Source: Lentimicrobium sp.
GTDB lineage: Bacteria; Bacteroidota; Bacteroidia; Bacteroidales; Lentimicrobiaceae
NCBI GenBank assembly: GCA_019429275.1
Contig: JAHYJC010000002.1
Span: 1-64,000 of the forward strand
Reading direction: 5' to 3'
Length of the DNA stretch: 64,000 bases
Part shown: positions 17,445-27,278 of the stretch, piece after piece
Position numbering within the stretch: position 1 is the first letter of the stretch
Layout: each line of letters opens with the position of its first letter
Made by a program: the position numbers and the translations under genes
Notes under the pieces: generated by a model
Told to the model about the DNA's origin: nothing
Seen by the model: the letters and a program-made list of their open reading frames with translations, nothing else
Database searches by the model: none

Positions 17445-19213
17445 TATGCAGCTTTCCTTTCTTTAATAATTACTTCCAGCTCTGCTTCATAGGTTTTGAA
17501 ATCTTCACTTTCGAAAAGTGAATAATTCATCTGTTTGAAAACATTGATGATGCGTTTGAAGTATGGATTGACTTCTTCGAAATTATCGAAATTGAAATCA
17601 GACCGGCAGACATCCAACACCTTCTCCAGCATTATTTTCTGACGTTTGATGGGCGATGAAGCATCGGTTTTGTCAAAAGCATCCTGCTGAAGAATCACAA
17701 AGTCAATGACTTCTGATTTCCAATACCTGAGGTGGTAATCAATAGGTACACCATCATCTCCCAGGATGTTGATCTGTTCATAAGATTCTTTACCCCGGAG
17801 CAGTATATTTTTGGTTTCCAGCACATTATCGAGCCAGCCGGGAGAAATGTTTTTTGCAAGGTATTCCTGAAGCTCAGGATATTCGAGATATTTTGAGTAG
17901 CTGTCAATGGGGTCAACCGCCGGATAGCGCTTACTGTCGGCCCGTTGTTGCGATAACGCAAAGAAACAGCGGGCGGCTTTTTTAGTCGATTCAGTTACAG
18001 GCTCTTTCAGGTTTCCTCCGGCAGGAGAAACAGTTCCGATAAAGGTAATGGAGCCGGTGCTGCCATTATTCAGGAAAACATAACCTGCGCGTGCGTAAAA
18101 ACTTGAAATAATTGCGGGCAAATCCATTGGGAATGCATCAGGACCGGGAAGTTCTTCCATGCGGTTCGACATTTCGCGCAAAGCCTGTGCCCAGCGCGAA
18201 GTTGAGTCGGCAAGCAGCAAAACCCTGAGTCCCATGGAGCGGTAATATTCTCCGATGGTCATGGCTGTGTAAACCGATGCTTCGCGGGCAGCTACCGGCA
18301 TGTTTGATGTGTTGGCAATGATGGTGGTACGTTCCATGAGTTTACGACCTGTACGCGGGTCATCGAGTTCGGGGAACTCCGTAAAAATCTCAACCACCTC
18401 ATTTGCGCGTTCACCGCAAGCTGCAACAATAATCATATCGGCTTCTGCCTGTTTTGAAAGTGCGTGCTGTAATACCGTTTTTCCTGAACCGAAAGGGCCG
18501 GGAATAAATCCGGTTCCACCTTCAACAATGGGATTCATGGTATCAATAATTCTGACTCCTGTTTCCATCAACCTGAAAGGCCTTGGCTTTTCGGTATAGG
18601 CTTTAATTGGCACTTTTACCGGCCATTTTTGAACCATGGTTACATTTACATCCGATCCATCGGCAGTAGTGAGCACAGCGATGGTTTCCGAGGCTTTGTA
18701 ATTTCCGGCTGGTTTAACACTTTTTACGGTGAATTTGCCTTCAAATTTGAAAGGCACCATAATTTTATGGCCGATCCAGTTTTCTTTTACCTCTCCAATC
18801 CAGTCTCCGGCAATTACAACATCACCGGTTTTGGCAATGGGTGTGAATTCCCATGCTTTGTCAACATCAATTGCAGGCGTGTATTCACCTCGTTTCAGAA
18901 AAGTACCTACCATCGTATCCAGATCATTCTGCAAACCGTCAAAGTTCTTTGATAGTATGCCTGGGCCGAGGGTAACTTCGAGCATATGGCCCATAAATTC
19001 AACGGTCTCACCTACTTTTAGACCGCGGGTGCTTTCAAAAACCTGTGTGTATGCCTTGTTGCCCAATACTTTGATAACTTCGGCCATTAACCTGACACCT
19101 GCCAGATTTATAAAACAGATTTCGTTTTGCGACACAGGGCCGTCAAATTCAACAATCACGAGATTGGCAATAATGCCGGATACTTTTCCGGTTGTCAATT
19201 TATTTTCTTCCAT
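17444..19213 (-). CDS. atpA: V-type ATPase subunit A (catalytic)
   Basis: The 589-residue catalytic subunit that hydrolyses or makes ATP. Walker A is GPFGSGKTVLQHA, and the catalytic Glu lies in the GERANEVVEIFTEFPEL segment. The roughly 100-residue bulge domain that distinguishes A from F-type beta is present (VGTFLKRGEYTPAIDVDKAW to about residue 190). The family signature is seen in LADSTSRWAQALREMSNRME. The gene overlaps DUF2764 by 14 bases at its start and B by one base at its end. Confidence 0.97.
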   Translation of the reverse strand: MEENKLTTGKVSGIIANLVIVEFDGPVSQNEICFINLAGVRLMAEVIKVLGNKAYTQVFESTRGLKVGETVEFMGHMLEVTLGPGILSKNFDGLQNDLDTMVGTFLKRGEYTPAIDVDKAWEFTPIAKTGDVVIAGDWIGEVKENWIGHKIMVPFKFEGKFTVKSVKPAGNYKASETIAVLTTADGSDVNVTMVQKWPVKVPIKAYTEKPRPFRLMETGVRIIDTMNPIVEGGTGFIPGPFGSGKTVLQHALSKQAEADMIIVAACGERANEVVEIFTEFPELDDPRTGRKLMERTTIIANTSNMPVAAREASVYTAMTIGEYYRSMGLRVLLLADSTSRWAQALREMSNRMEELPGPDAFPMDLPAIISSFYARAGYVFLNNGSTGSITFIGTVSPAGGNLKEPVTESTKKAARCFFALSQQRADSKRYPAVDPIDSYSKYLEYPELQEYLAKNISPGWLDNVLETKNILLRGKESYEQINILGDDGVPIDYHLRYWKSEVIDFVILQQDAFDKTDASSPIKRQKIMLEKVLDVCRSDFNFDNFEEVNPYFKRIINVFKQMNYSLFESEDFKTYEAELEVIIKERKAA

Positions 19214-20042
19214 CTTTTATAGCAAACTCATTAGGAAATTCATAACTGTTTTGTAAATCGCCGAGCAACTGCCTGAACATCTCTTCTCCTGTTGGCTTGT
19301 CAAGTCTTAACCAGCGCTCTATGATGCCCAACTTTATGTAAAATGCCATCAGTACTTCAATCGAGAAGAAGTTAAAAGTATTGATTTCGTCCAGAAAATT
19401 CCATCGTAAAGTATCGGTAGCTTTTTCGCGGGCCAGCAATTCACTGGTTTCTGAAATCTGCATTACTTTTTCAATCCAGCTCCAGTCCGATGACAATCCA
19501 AGGTCGCGGGCATTGGTTCTGCGAATGATTGCGGAAATTTCGTTCACATTAATAATCTGATTGTCATAGGGCATGCCATGATTTTTGGCTGACAGAACAA
19601 GCATTACATTTCTAAGGTTAAGTTCAAAAGTGAACCATTCGCGCAGAAAATTATGCTTTAGACCGAGCATCTCGGTATAATAAAGGGTGGTTAGTTCATT
19701 TTCGGGTGACAGATTCGGGAAAAGCCTTGTTTCATCCTGCTGACTCAGGATAAAGCTTATCATGTAAGGCCTGAGCCTGGCAGGCTCTTTCAACTCCTCG
19801 GCAAGATGTGCAATTGAATAAACACCTTCCAAACCATTTACAGGGTTCTTTTTCTGAATCAACGCCAACAGATTGTCATTGTCATAAGTCAGCAACAGAT
19901 TTTCGAATAGCTTATAATCACTTTCTGAAAGTCCGTTTTTCAGCTCTTCTCTCAATTCCCGGGTACCAAACTGAAGCTTACCCTGTTCAAGGGTAATTTC
20001 AGGAAGTCCGGCAACCAGGTAATAATAATTTTGACTAAACAT
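19200..20042 (-). CDS. DUF2764 protein of the V-ATPase operon
   Basis: A 280-residue, all-helical, soluble protein. The opening NYYYLVAGLPEIT and the internal repeat-like helices are typical of DUF2764, a family found between subunits E and A in V-ATPase operons of Bacteroidota and Chlamydiae. No subunit C (the funnel that joins central stalk and rotor ring) is in this operon. DUF2764 has therefore been suspected to take that role; this is inference from position and size, not shown here. Its ends overlap both neighbours (one base with E, 14 bases with A), so expression is tightly coupled. Confidence 0.85.
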   Translation of the reverse strand: MFSQNYYYLVAGLPEITLEQGKLQFGTRELREELKNGLSESDYKLFENLLLTYDNDNLLALIQKKNPVNGLEGVYSIAHLAEELKEPARLRPYMISFILSQQDETRLFPNLSPENELTTLYYTEMLGLKHNFLREWFTFELNLRNVMLVLSAKNHGMPYDNQIINVNEISAIIRRTNARDLGLSSDWSWIEKVMQISETSELLAREKATDTLRWNFLDEINTFNFFSIEVLMAFYIKLGIIERWLRLDKPTGEEMFRQLLGDLQNSYEFPNEFAIKDGRK

Positions 20043-20641
20043 TATTCTTCGCCGAATAAAAGGTTAATGGTCCTTGGCCTCATAAATGAGTGGAAGAATG
20101 CCAGAAAGTCATCATCTGTAAAACTGATCACATAACTTTTGTCTTTTGGCCCGATTTTGAATCCACCTTTGATTTTTTCATCGAAATTTATATCAACTCC
20201 TGATTTTAATACTTCATTCAGACGTGCTCCAAAATACTGATCAAGTGCTTTTTCATCGGCACGTGGTAAAATAAGTGCTGCATTGTTGTTGAAATTTTCA
20301 AGTGCCTTGCGAATCAAATCACCAATAAAAGCTTTGTCGTTGATGGTTTCCTTCACCGGTGAATCAGCAACTTTAGCTGTAATGAGAGCCGAAATCTGCT
20401 GTCTGAGTGCGCTGACAGCCTGCTTAGAAGTCATGCGGATTTCAGATTGTGCATTCCGCTGCATTTCCTCGGCGTTTTTTTGCGCATTTTTCACTATTTC
20501 TTCGGCCTCTTTGCGGGCATTTTTAGTCAACTCTTCTGCCTCCTTGTGTGCCTTCTCAAGAATAATTGAGGCTTCTTCCTTGGCTTTTTCCACACCTTCA
20601 CTGTAGATCTTCCGGGTGAGCTCCTGAAGTTTATTTTCCAT
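20042..20641 (-). CDS. atpE: V-type ATPase subunit E (peripheral stalk)
   Basis: A 199-residue first gene of the operon. Residues 1-90 are a highly charged coiled coil with Ala/Glu/Lys heptads (EEAEKNARKEAEEIVKNAQK-like repeats), the stator rod. Residues 100-199 form the globular part that grips the head. The usual partner subunit G/H is not encoded separately, so E may pair with itself or with an undetected small protein. A -7 box lies 25 bases upstream of the start codon. Confidence 0.9.
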   Translation of the reverse strand: MENKLQELTRKIYSEGVEKAKEEASIILEKAHKEAEELTKNARKEAEEIVKNAQKNAEEMQRNAQSEIRMTSKQAVSALRQQISALITAKVADSPVKETINDKAFIGDLIRKALENFNNNAALILPRADEKALDQYFGARLNEVLKSGVDINFDEKIKGGFKIGPKDKSYVISFTDDDFLAFFHSFMRPRTINLLFGEE

Positions 20642-20665
20642 GTTGGATATTTTTCAGATTTTGGG

Positions 20666-20673
20666 CAAAAGTA
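20666..20673 (-). promoter_or_regulatory. -7 box of the V-ATPase operon promoter
   Basis: TACTTTTG on the minus strand matches TAnnTTTG and lies 25 bases before the ATG of subunit E, placing the transcription start about 15-20 bases upstream of the gene. The -33 region is a poor match. Confidence 0.55.
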
Positions 20674-20795
20674 TGGGTAATTTTTGAATTTATAAACTAA
20701 AATCGGTGCTTCATAAACATGTTTATTCAATACAACAATATCTATTTTGCTGATATATAATTGACAATGAGGTTATCAAAAACCATCTTAAAAGG

Positions 20796-20825
20796 TTGAT
20801 AGAACCCTGTTTTGTTGTAATTTTG
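20796..20825 (+). promoter_or_regulatory. promoter of znuABC
   Basis: TTG (20796-20798), a 19-base spacer and TAATTTTG (20818-20825) match the Bacteroidota consensus. The predicted start is near 20832, leaving a leader of about 35 bases before the znuA ATG. Confidence 0.7.
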
Positions 20826-20829
20826 CAAT

Positions 20830-20850
20830 CTATAATTCTGTTGTTTATAG
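20830..20850 (+). promoter_or_regulatory. candidate operator (inverted repeat) of znuABC
   Basis: CTATAA and TTATAG form a perfect 6-bp inverted repeat with a 9-base spacer, covering the predicted transcription start. Size and position would suit a dimeric Fur/Zur-type repressor, but no consensus is known to me for this lineage. Confidence 0.35.
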
Positions 20851-20866
20851 GAAATTTCCTTTGTGT

Positions 20867-21745
20867 ATGAAAAATTATTTTTCCCTGTTACTCTTGCTCT
20901 TTCCCTTATTGTTTTTATCCTGCCAACAGAATAAGACCGATTTAACAAATGAAAAAGTATTGACGGTAAGCATATTGCCACAAAAGACCTTTCTCGAAGA
21001 AATTGCAGGTGACAAGTTCCGGATAAATGTTTTGATTCCTGAAGAGGGCAATCATGAAACCTATGAGCCAACAGCCCGCCAGATGACAGAAACCGGAAAA
21101 TCGAATGCCTATTTTAAACTCGGGCATCTTGATTTTGAATTAAACTGGCTGGATAAACTAGTTCAGAATTATCCTGATATGAAGGTTTTTAATACCTCAA
21201 AAAACATCAGTTTAATTTCTGGAAAAGAGATTATCCACGGCGATCATCTGCATGCCGGTGGAATCGACCCTCACATTTGGCTGTCGGTTTCTGCAGTGAG
21301 GCTTCAGGCCGAAAATATGACCATGGGATTGACGGAACTTGATCCGGATAATGCAGAATTCTACAAAACCAACCTGACTTTATTTAAGGCAAGTCTCGAT
21401 TCACTTGATCAGCAAATCAGAGAAATTCTTGCAGCTTCTGATGCCCGAAGTTTTATGATTTATCATCCATCGCTGGGCTATTTTGCCCGGGATTACGATC
21501 TTGAACAAATTGCCATAGAAGAAGAAGGCAAAGAGCCCAGCCCGGCTTACATGAAAAAGCTGATAGATATAGCTGCAGAAAAAAAAATAGGCACAGTGTT
21601 CGTTTCAAGCCAGTTTAATAAGCAAAGCGCACTCACCATAGCCAGTCAGATTAATGCAAAGGTTGAAGAATTCAATCCTATTGAAACTGACTGGAAAAAC
21701 AATATGATTTCAATTGCCAGGCAAATTGCCGGTTCTTCACATTAA
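20867..21745 (+). CDS. znuA: zinc ABC transporter substrate-binding lipoprotein ZnuA
   Basis: A 292-residue metal-binding receptor. The signal peptide ends in lipobox LSCQ, so it is a lipoprotein. The cluster A-I fold shows metal-ligand His residues in EGNHETYEPTARQ, KLGHLDFELNW and IYHPSLGYFARDY, and the acidic ligand region near VSSQFNKQSALTIA. The family imports Zn2+ or Mn2+; the His-rich tail of the partner ATPase and the linked operon favour zinc. The ATG at 20867 is preferred over a TTG 6 bases earlier. A HADHLHAG-like short His loop is seen as HGDHLHAGG near residue 127. Confidence 0.9.
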   Translation: MKNYFSLLLLLFPLLFLSCQQNKTDLTNEKVLTVSILPQKTFLEEIAGDKFRINVLIPEEGNHETYEPTARQMTETGKSNAYFKLGHLDFELNWLDKLVQNYPDMKVFNTSKNISLISGKEIIHGDHLHAGGIDPHIWLSVSAVRLQAENMTMGLTELDPDNAEFYKTNLTLFKASLDSLDQQIREILAASDARSFMIYHPSLGYFARDYDLEQIAIEEEGKEPSPAYMKKLIDIAAEKKIGTVFVSSQFNKQSALTIASQINAKVEEFNPIETDWKNNMISIARQIAGSSH

Positions 21746-21761
21746 AAGTTATCGATTGCTG

Positions 21762-22523
21762 ATGACAGAAATTGTTGAAATAAAAAATGCCAGTGCAGGT
21801 TACAATGCCGATGTTGTATTGCGTAACATCAGCCTCAGCATCCACGACAGTGACTACATAGGGGTGATCGGGCCAAACGGCGGTGGAAAGACCACACTGG
21901 TGAAGCTTATTATGGGACTTCTGCCGCCAATGCAGGGGGAAGTAATTTATCATAATGGCGACAAACGCAACATGATCGGCTATCTTCCGCAGGTAAGTAA
22001 AACCGACAGAAGTTTCCCGATCACAGTTAATGAGGTAGTTTTATCAGGACTCATGTCGATCAAAGGAGGTGCCGGATATAACAGGAAAGACAAGGAACGC
22101 GCCCTTGAAATCATGGAACTGATGGGAATTACAGCGTTGCGAAAAAAAAGTATTGGTGAAATTTCGGGCGGGCAAATGCAGCGTGCTTTTCTGGGTAGAG
22201 CCATTATTTCGGAACCACGATTGCTGATTCTTGATGAGCCAAATACCTTTGTTGACAATAAATTTGAGCACGATCTTTACGAACTACTGAGGCAGCTGAA
22301 CCATAAAATGGCTATAATGATTGTTTCGCATGATGTTGGAACCATTACCAGTTATGTAAAAACCATTGCCTGTGTAAACCGGAACCTGCATTATCATCCA
22401 TCAAACATCATAACGCAGAGCCAGTTAACTGCCTATAATTGTCCGATACAACTGATAACTCACGGCGATGTTCCACACACAGTGCTTGGAGAACATCATC
22501 ACCACGATCATAAACATGACTGA
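21762..22523 (+). CDS. znuC: zinc ABC transporter ATPase ZnuC
   Basis: A 253-residue ABC ATPase. Walker A is GPNGGGKTTLVK, the Q loop YLPQV, the signature ISGGQMQRAFLGRA, Walker B LLILDEP and the switch His IVSHDVG. The C-terminus is a histidine-rich tail (GEHHHHDHKHD), which suits a zinc transporter and may sense or buffer the metal. ATG at 21762 is chosen because a longer in-frame start would run back into znuA. It overlaps znuB by 8 bases. Confidence 0.93.
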   Translation: MTEIVEIKNASAGYNADVVLRNISLSIHDSDYIGVIGPNGGGKTTLVKLIMGLLPPMQGEVIYHNGDKRNMIGYLPQVSKTDRSFPITVNEVVLSGLMSIKGGAGYNRKDKERALEIMELMGITALRKKSIGEISGGQMQRAFLGRAIISEPRLLILDEPNTFVDNKFEHDLYELLRQLNHKMAIMIVSHDVGTITSYVKTIACVNRNLHYHPSNIITQSQLTAYNCPIQLITHGDVPHTVLGEHHHHDHKHD

Positions 22524-23361
22524 AAGTATTTTTCATCTTTTTGAATATGAGTTTTTCAGAAATGCGGTTTTTGCCGCACTTCTGGCCAGCCTTACCTGTG
22601 GAGTTATAGGAAGCTACATTGTTGCCAAACGCATGGTGTTTATCAGTGGCGGAATTACACATGCCTCATTTGGTGGAATTGGAATTGCTTATTATCTCGG
22701 ACTCAATCCGATTTTAGGCGCAGCTGTTTTCAGTATTCTTTCAGCCCTCGGAATTGAGTATGTTTCAGGAAAAACCAATGTACGCGAAGATTCAGCCATT
22801 GGCATTCTCTGGTCACTTGGAATGGCTGTCGGTATTATCTTTGTGTTTATGACACCCGGGTATGCACCAAACCTCATGTCGTACCTTTTTGGCAGCATTC
22901 TTACTGTTGGAAAAATTGATCTTTGGCTTATGACCGCCTTGAGTGCCGTTATCCTGGTGTTTTTTGTCAGGTTTTATCACAGCATACTCTTCATTGCATT
23001 TGACGAAGAATACGCCCGGTCGCATCGCGTTTCCGTGAATTTATTCAAATATGTTCTTATCAGTCTGGTTGCACTCACCATCGTGCTTAACATCAGGGTT
23101 GTAGGGATAATTCTGGTAATTTCATTTCTTACTATCCCTCAGTCAACGGCAAACCTTTTCACCAATAATCTGAAGCGAATGATGATTTATGCTACCATCA
23201 TCGGTGTTATTGGTTCTTTATCAGGAATTTACATTTCTTATTACATGAATATTCCTTCCGGAGCAACCATCATTTTTGTTTTTGTGATCATATTCGGCAT
23301 TGCCAAAGCCATTCAAACAGGAATGGTAGAATGGGGCATCAGAAAGCAAATCAGGCAATAA
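22516..23361 (+). CDS. znuB: zinc ABC transporter permease ZnuB
   Basis: A 281-residue ABC-3 family permease with about eight membrane helices. The opening MTESIFHLFEYEFFRNAVFA and the GGITHASFGGIGIAYYLGLN segment are typical of ZnuB/TroC proteins; EEYARSHRV is the cytoplasmic coupling loop. The start ATG overlaps the end of znuC. The stop is followed by the convergent LysM gene. Confidence 0.93.
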   Translation: MTESIFHLFEYEFFRNAVFAALLASLTCGVIGSYIVAKRMVFISGGITHASFGGIGIAYYLGLNPILGAAVFSILSALGIEYVSGKTNVREDSAIGILWSLGMAVGIIFVFMTPGYAPNLMSYLFGSILTVGKIDLWLMTALSAVILVFFVRFYHSILFIAFDEEYARSHRVSVNLFKYVLISLVALTIVLNIRVVGIILVISFLTIPQSTANLFTNNLKRMMIYATIIGVIGSLSGIYISYYMNIPSGATIIFVFVIIFGIAKAIQTGMVEWGIRKQIRQ

Positions 23362-23433
23362 AATTGAATAAGATTCAATGCTGCAGAGCCATACAACCCA
23401 TTATTATTTGCTTTGGCCGAAAATTAAACCTTT

Positions 23434-25497
23434 CTATTTCAGCGGTTCGAACTTATAATTATTCAGGCGGTACAGTCTGACGCCGGTATTATCAAATCCG
23501 CCACCTGGAGATTGGTAAAAACGAAAATCGCGGCTGAGCATGGGATTCTTTATTTCAGGAAGGCAATCCATAAAATCAGGACCGTAAAGATAGAGAGCTT
23601 CAAGAAAGTAGCGGGTTACGTCGTATCCCAGATAACCATATCGCTCGGGTTCAGGCTCACCCTGGTAGCGGCGACGAAATTCCTGAATGTAATCAATAAC
23701 AGAACCATCGCTGTAATCAACAAACCAGGGTGCAAAAAAATGAGCATTCAGGTTGTGAAGATAACTGAAGTCTATCTCCAGGTCTTTCCAGTCGCTCATT
23801 CCAACCACTGCAATATTATAACTGTTGCGAACATCATTTAACTGACTGAGCAAGGAAGGTATCAAGGCTTTACCTGACGTCAGCAATAAAATGACATTGG
23901 TTTTATTGGGGTGCAGGGTTCCGATAAGTCCCGATGCATGCTGAACGCTATAATTTACATCATGCACCAGATCGGGTGAAGAAGCGGCCTTTTTCAATTC
24001 TGATATGAAAACATCGGCCATGCTTCTATTTTCAGTATCATTCATTCGCATAACTGTAAAATTTGCGCCCGGAAAAGCAGCAGCCATATCGCGGCATATG
24101 CTGTTGTAGTAGCTCCAGCCTGAGGGCTGTATTTTGATTACAAACGGGTTCGCCTCCAGTATTTCATTCCTTTGCGACAAGGGATTCACAACAGGAATCT
24201 TATGTTCTTTTGCATATTCCGACATAAGTTCAAATCCATTGGCAAACAATGGCCCGATTATCAGGTCCATATTTTTCAATGAATTATTAGAGATAAGCCG
24301 CTGGGTTTTCATGGTTCCGCTGCCTGCATCCGTGTCGTAAACATGAATTTTTGCCCTTACACCCCTGCTTTCTGCATCGTCGGCGGCAATCAGTACCCCT
24401 TCATAAAACTGAATGAAATCGAGAGAAGGATAATCGGAAGGTAGCTTCAGTGAGCTGACTTCAGTAGTGAGAATGCTTTCGGAATAACTCAATTGAAACG
24501 GAATCAGAAGCGCGATATTAAAAACCTGATCGTGAGGGCGATTGACACAAATACTTTTCTTTGGAAAAACAGGTTCAGTAGCTTCCAGGTTAAGATCATG
24601 ATCTGGAAAAACCTCCTTTTCATTCATTTGAACAGGAGTTCCCTTTTTCTTAACCGGAATCAGGATCACATCGTTTTTCCTGAGATTTCCATGCATATCA
24701 GGATTGGCCCTCAGAATATCTGAAATATCAATTTTATATAGCTTTGAAATACTGTAAAGGGTTTCTTTGCGCTTTACTACATGCTTAATGGTTTCAGAAC
24801 CTGATGCTCCATTGGTTTTACGATCAGGTACATAAATCACCTGACCTGATTTCAGGCCGTTTTTCAGTTCGGGATTAATGTTTACCAGCTCATCCACAGA
24901 TATTTTATATCGGTTTGAAATTCCGTAAAGTGTTTCCTGAGGTGCAACCACGTGAGTAACAAATCCGGGCCTTACCGGCAATCCTGCCGGCTGTAATACA
25001 TACGAAGGAATCACAACTGTTTGCCCAATCCTCAGCGTATCCACACCCGGATTGGCTTCGATGATGTTTTTCACCGGCACATTATACAACCTCGAAAGTG
25101 CGTACCAGGTTTCTTTGGGTGCAACAATGTGCTGAGTAACGCGAGAAGTATCAGGTTTTGAAAGCTTTACAGTAATTGCTGGTGCATCTGTCGGCTTTTC
25201 GGGTTTCACAGAAATGGCAGGCTTTGCCTGAATATCTTCACTGGATACAGGTATCATCAGCATCTTGTCAACCTGAAGCACTTCTCCAATATCAGGGTTG
25301 GCAAGTTTAAGCTCATCAATGCTCACGCCATAAGCCCGCGAAATTGAAGAAATGGATTGCCCCTGATCAACAAAGTGAATGTAATACTGTTTTCCCTTGT
25401 AGGTTTCAATAACCTGAGATTTTTTTATCGCGCTTTCCTGCGAAAACAAGGCAGAAGTCAAACATATCAATAACAATCCGGTGAGGTATCTTTTCAC
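23434..25497 (-). CDS. LysM-repeat protein with type 1 periplasmic-binding domain
   Basis: A 687-residue exported protein. After a signal peptide (LTGLLLICLTSALFSQ) come four LysM peptidoglycan-binding repeats at about residues 28-75, 112-155, 168-212 and 220-265, each with a core such as KETLYSISKLYKIDISDI. A linker leads to a type 1 periplasmic-binding fold (about 310-687, starting FNIALLIPF) of the kind found in amino-acid ABC receptors. No transporter gene is adjacent, so the second half probably serves as a sensor or structural domain at the cell wall, by analogy with LpoA-like proteins. The combination is common in Bacteroidota. It is upstream of nothing on its strand but follows guaA by 28 bases. 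Confidence 0.88.
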   Translation of the reverse strand: MKRYLTGLLLICLTSALFSQESAIKKSQVIETYKGKQYYIHFVDQGQSISSISRAYGVSIDELKLANPDIGEVLQVDKMLMIPVSSEDIQAKPAISVKPEKPTDAPAITVKLSKPDTSRVTQHIVAPKETWYALSRLYNVPVKNIIEANPGVDTLRIGQTVVIPSYVLQPAGLPVRPGFVTHVVAPQETLYGISNRYKISVDELVNINPELKNGLKSGQVIYVPDRKTNGASGSETIKHVVKRKETLYSISKLYKIDISDILRANPDMHGNLRKNDVILIPVKKKGTPVQMNEKEVFPDHDLNLEATEPVFPKKSICVNRPHDQVFNIALLIPFQLSYSESILTTEVSSLKLPSDYPSLDFIQFYEGVLIAADDAESRGVRAKIHVYDTDAGSGTMKTQRLISNNSLKNMDLIIGPLFANGFELMSEYAKEHKIPVVNPLSQRNEILEANPFVIKIQPSGWSYYNSICRDMAAAFPGANFTVMRMNDTENRSMADVFISELKKAASSPDLVHDVNYSVQHASGLIGTLHPNKTNVILLLTSGKALIPSLLSQLNDVRNSYNIAVVGMSDWKDLEIDFSYLHNLNAHFFAPWFVDYSDGSVIDYIQEFRRRYQGEPEPERYGYLGYDVTRYFLEALYLYGPDFMDCLPEIKNPMLSRDFRFYQSPGGGFDNTGVRLYRLNNYKFEPLK

Positions 25498-25525
25498 TAC
25501 TTGTTCCTTTAATTATTAACCGGTT

Positions 25526-27055
25526 TTATTCCCATTCTATGGTTGCAGGTGGTTTTGAGCTTATGTCGTAAACTACCCGGTTTACACCTTTTACTTTGTT
25601 GATTATATCGTTTGATACTTTCGCAAGAAAATCATAAGGTAAATGCGACCAATCGGCAGTCATTCCATCGGTTGAGCCAACTGCACGCAATGCAATTACA
25701 TATTCGTAAGTGCGTTCATCGCCCATTACCCCAACCGATTTAACCGGCAACAGTATAACGGCTGCCTGCCACACTTCCTTGTACAAACCCGAAGATTTTA
25801 ATCCGTCTATAAAAATGGCATCCGCTTCCTGAAGTATTCTGATTTTTTCGTGGGTGATTTCTCCCAGAATTCTGATACCCAGACCAGGCCCGGGAAATGG
25901 ATGCCGGTTGAGGATATCGGGATTTATTTCAAGTGTAGCCCCTACCCTTCGCACTTCATCTTTAAACAGGCTTTTGAGTGGCTCTATCACCTTGAGTTTC
26001 ATATAATCTGGCAGGCCACCCACATTATGATGTGATTTGATGGTTGCCGATGGCCCGTTTACCGAAACCGATTCAATTACATCGGGATAAATGGTACCCT
26101 GTGCCAGCCATTCTACATCGGTAATGAGTTGGGCTTCCTGATCAAAAACTTCAATAAAAGTATTGCCAATGGCTTTGCGCTTTTGCTCAGGTTCGCTGAT
26201 GCCTTCAAGCGCAGCCAGAAACTGCTCAGTCGCATCTACTCCCTTCACATTCAGCCCCATATGCTTATATGAATCAAGCACTTTTGAAAATTCATCTTTG
26301 CGCAGCAATCCATTATCCACAAAAATGCAATGCAGATTTTTGCCAATGGCTTTATGAAGCAATACGGCCGCAACCGATGAATCAACGCCTCCCGAAAGGC
26401 CAAGAACAACCTTGTCGTTGCCAAGTTGTTGCCTAAGCTCTGAAATGGTTGAATCGACAAAAGAGGCCGGAGTCCATTGCTGGTGACACCCGCAGATACT
26501 CACAACAAAGTTTTTCAGCAACACAGCGCCTTCAGTTGAGTGATAGACTTCAGGGTGAAACTGAATGCCCCAGGTGGGCTCATTTTCAATCTCGAATCCG
26601 GCAATATCTACATCGGCAGTGCTGGCAATTATTTTAAAATGTTCGGGCTTTTTGAGGATGGTATCGCCATGCGACATCCATACCTGGCTGCCGTGGCTCA
26701 TTCCTGACAGCAAACGGTTGTTGTTATCAATAAATCCCAGGTTTGCCCGGCCATACTCTCTGCTGTTGGATGGCATTACTTCTCCGCCCGATGTCTGCGC
26801 CAGATATTGTGCTCCATAGCAAACAGCAAGAAGAGGAACTTTTGAGCGAATCACCGATAAATCGGGATAAGGCGCATCTTTATCGCGCACCGAAAAAGGA
26901 CTGCCCGACAATATCACACCTTTGATCCAGGGTGTAATTTCCGGAATCTTATTAAAGGGATAAATTTCACAATAAACATTCAATTCTCTCACCCTGCGCG
27001 CAATCAGCTGGGTGTACTGCGATCCGAAATCGAGAATAAATATAGTCTCCTGCAT
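25526..27055 (-). CDS. guaA: GMP synthase (glutamine-hydrolysing)
   Basis: Converts XMP to GMP with ATP and glutamine, the last step of guanine nucleotide synthesis. It is 509 residues, normal length. The class I glutamine amidotransferase domain has the nucleophile in [13 protein letters not shown] and the His/Glu pair in [10 protein letters not shown]. The ATP pyrophosphatase P-loop is [15 protein letters not shown]. The C-terminal dimerisation domain ends in the typical [15 protein letters not shown] -7 box lies just upstream of the ATG. Confidence 0.98.
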   Translation of the reverse strand: MQETIFILDFGSQYTQLIARRVRELNVYCEIYPFNKIPEITPWIKGVILSGSPFSVRDKDAPYPDLSVIRSKVPLLAVCYGAQYLAQTSGGEVMPSNSREYGRANLGFIDNNNRLLSGMSHGSQVWMSHGDTILKKPEHFKIIASTADVDIAGFEIENEPTWGIQFHPEVYHSTEGAVLLKNFVVSICGCHQQWTPASFVDSTISELRQQLGNDKVVLGLSGGVDSSVAAVLLHKAIGKNLHCIFVDNGLLRKDEFSKVLDSYKHMGLNVKGVDATEQFLAALEGISEPEQKRKAIGNTFIEVFDQEAQLITDVEWLAQGTIYPDVIESVSVNGPSATIKSHHNVGGLPDYMKLKVIEPLKSLFKDEVRRVGATLEINPDILNRHPFPGPGLGIRILGEITHEKIRILQEADAIFIDGLKSSGLYKEVWQAAVILLPVKSVGVMGDERTYEYVIALRAVGSTDGMTADWSHLPYDFLAKVSNDIINKVKGVNRVVYDISSKPPATIEWE

Positions 27056-27060
27056 GGTGG

Positions 27061-27068
27061 CAAAGATA
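27061..27068 (-). promoter_or_regulatory. -7 box of guaA promoter
   Basis: TATCTTTG on the minus strand matches TAnnTTTG and ends only 5 bases before the guaA ATG, so the transcript would be leaderless or nearly so. A TTG 16 bases further upstream is closer than the usual 19-base spacing. Confidence 0.5.
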
Positions 27069-27278
27069 AGGATTTTGACTTCTGCAAGGCCTGATGTATA
27101 TTGTAAATGTCATTTTTTCAGATTCATTTGTCAAACTGTTTTCAAATACCGGAAGTTACCCTGAATATCCTGGCACCTATCCTCAGAAAGAAAATCGCAA
27201 TCCTTGATTTAACATCAAAAAACCATTATGTTTGACCTGTTTAAACCACAAAGATTTTAAGTTTAAAACCATCAAATT

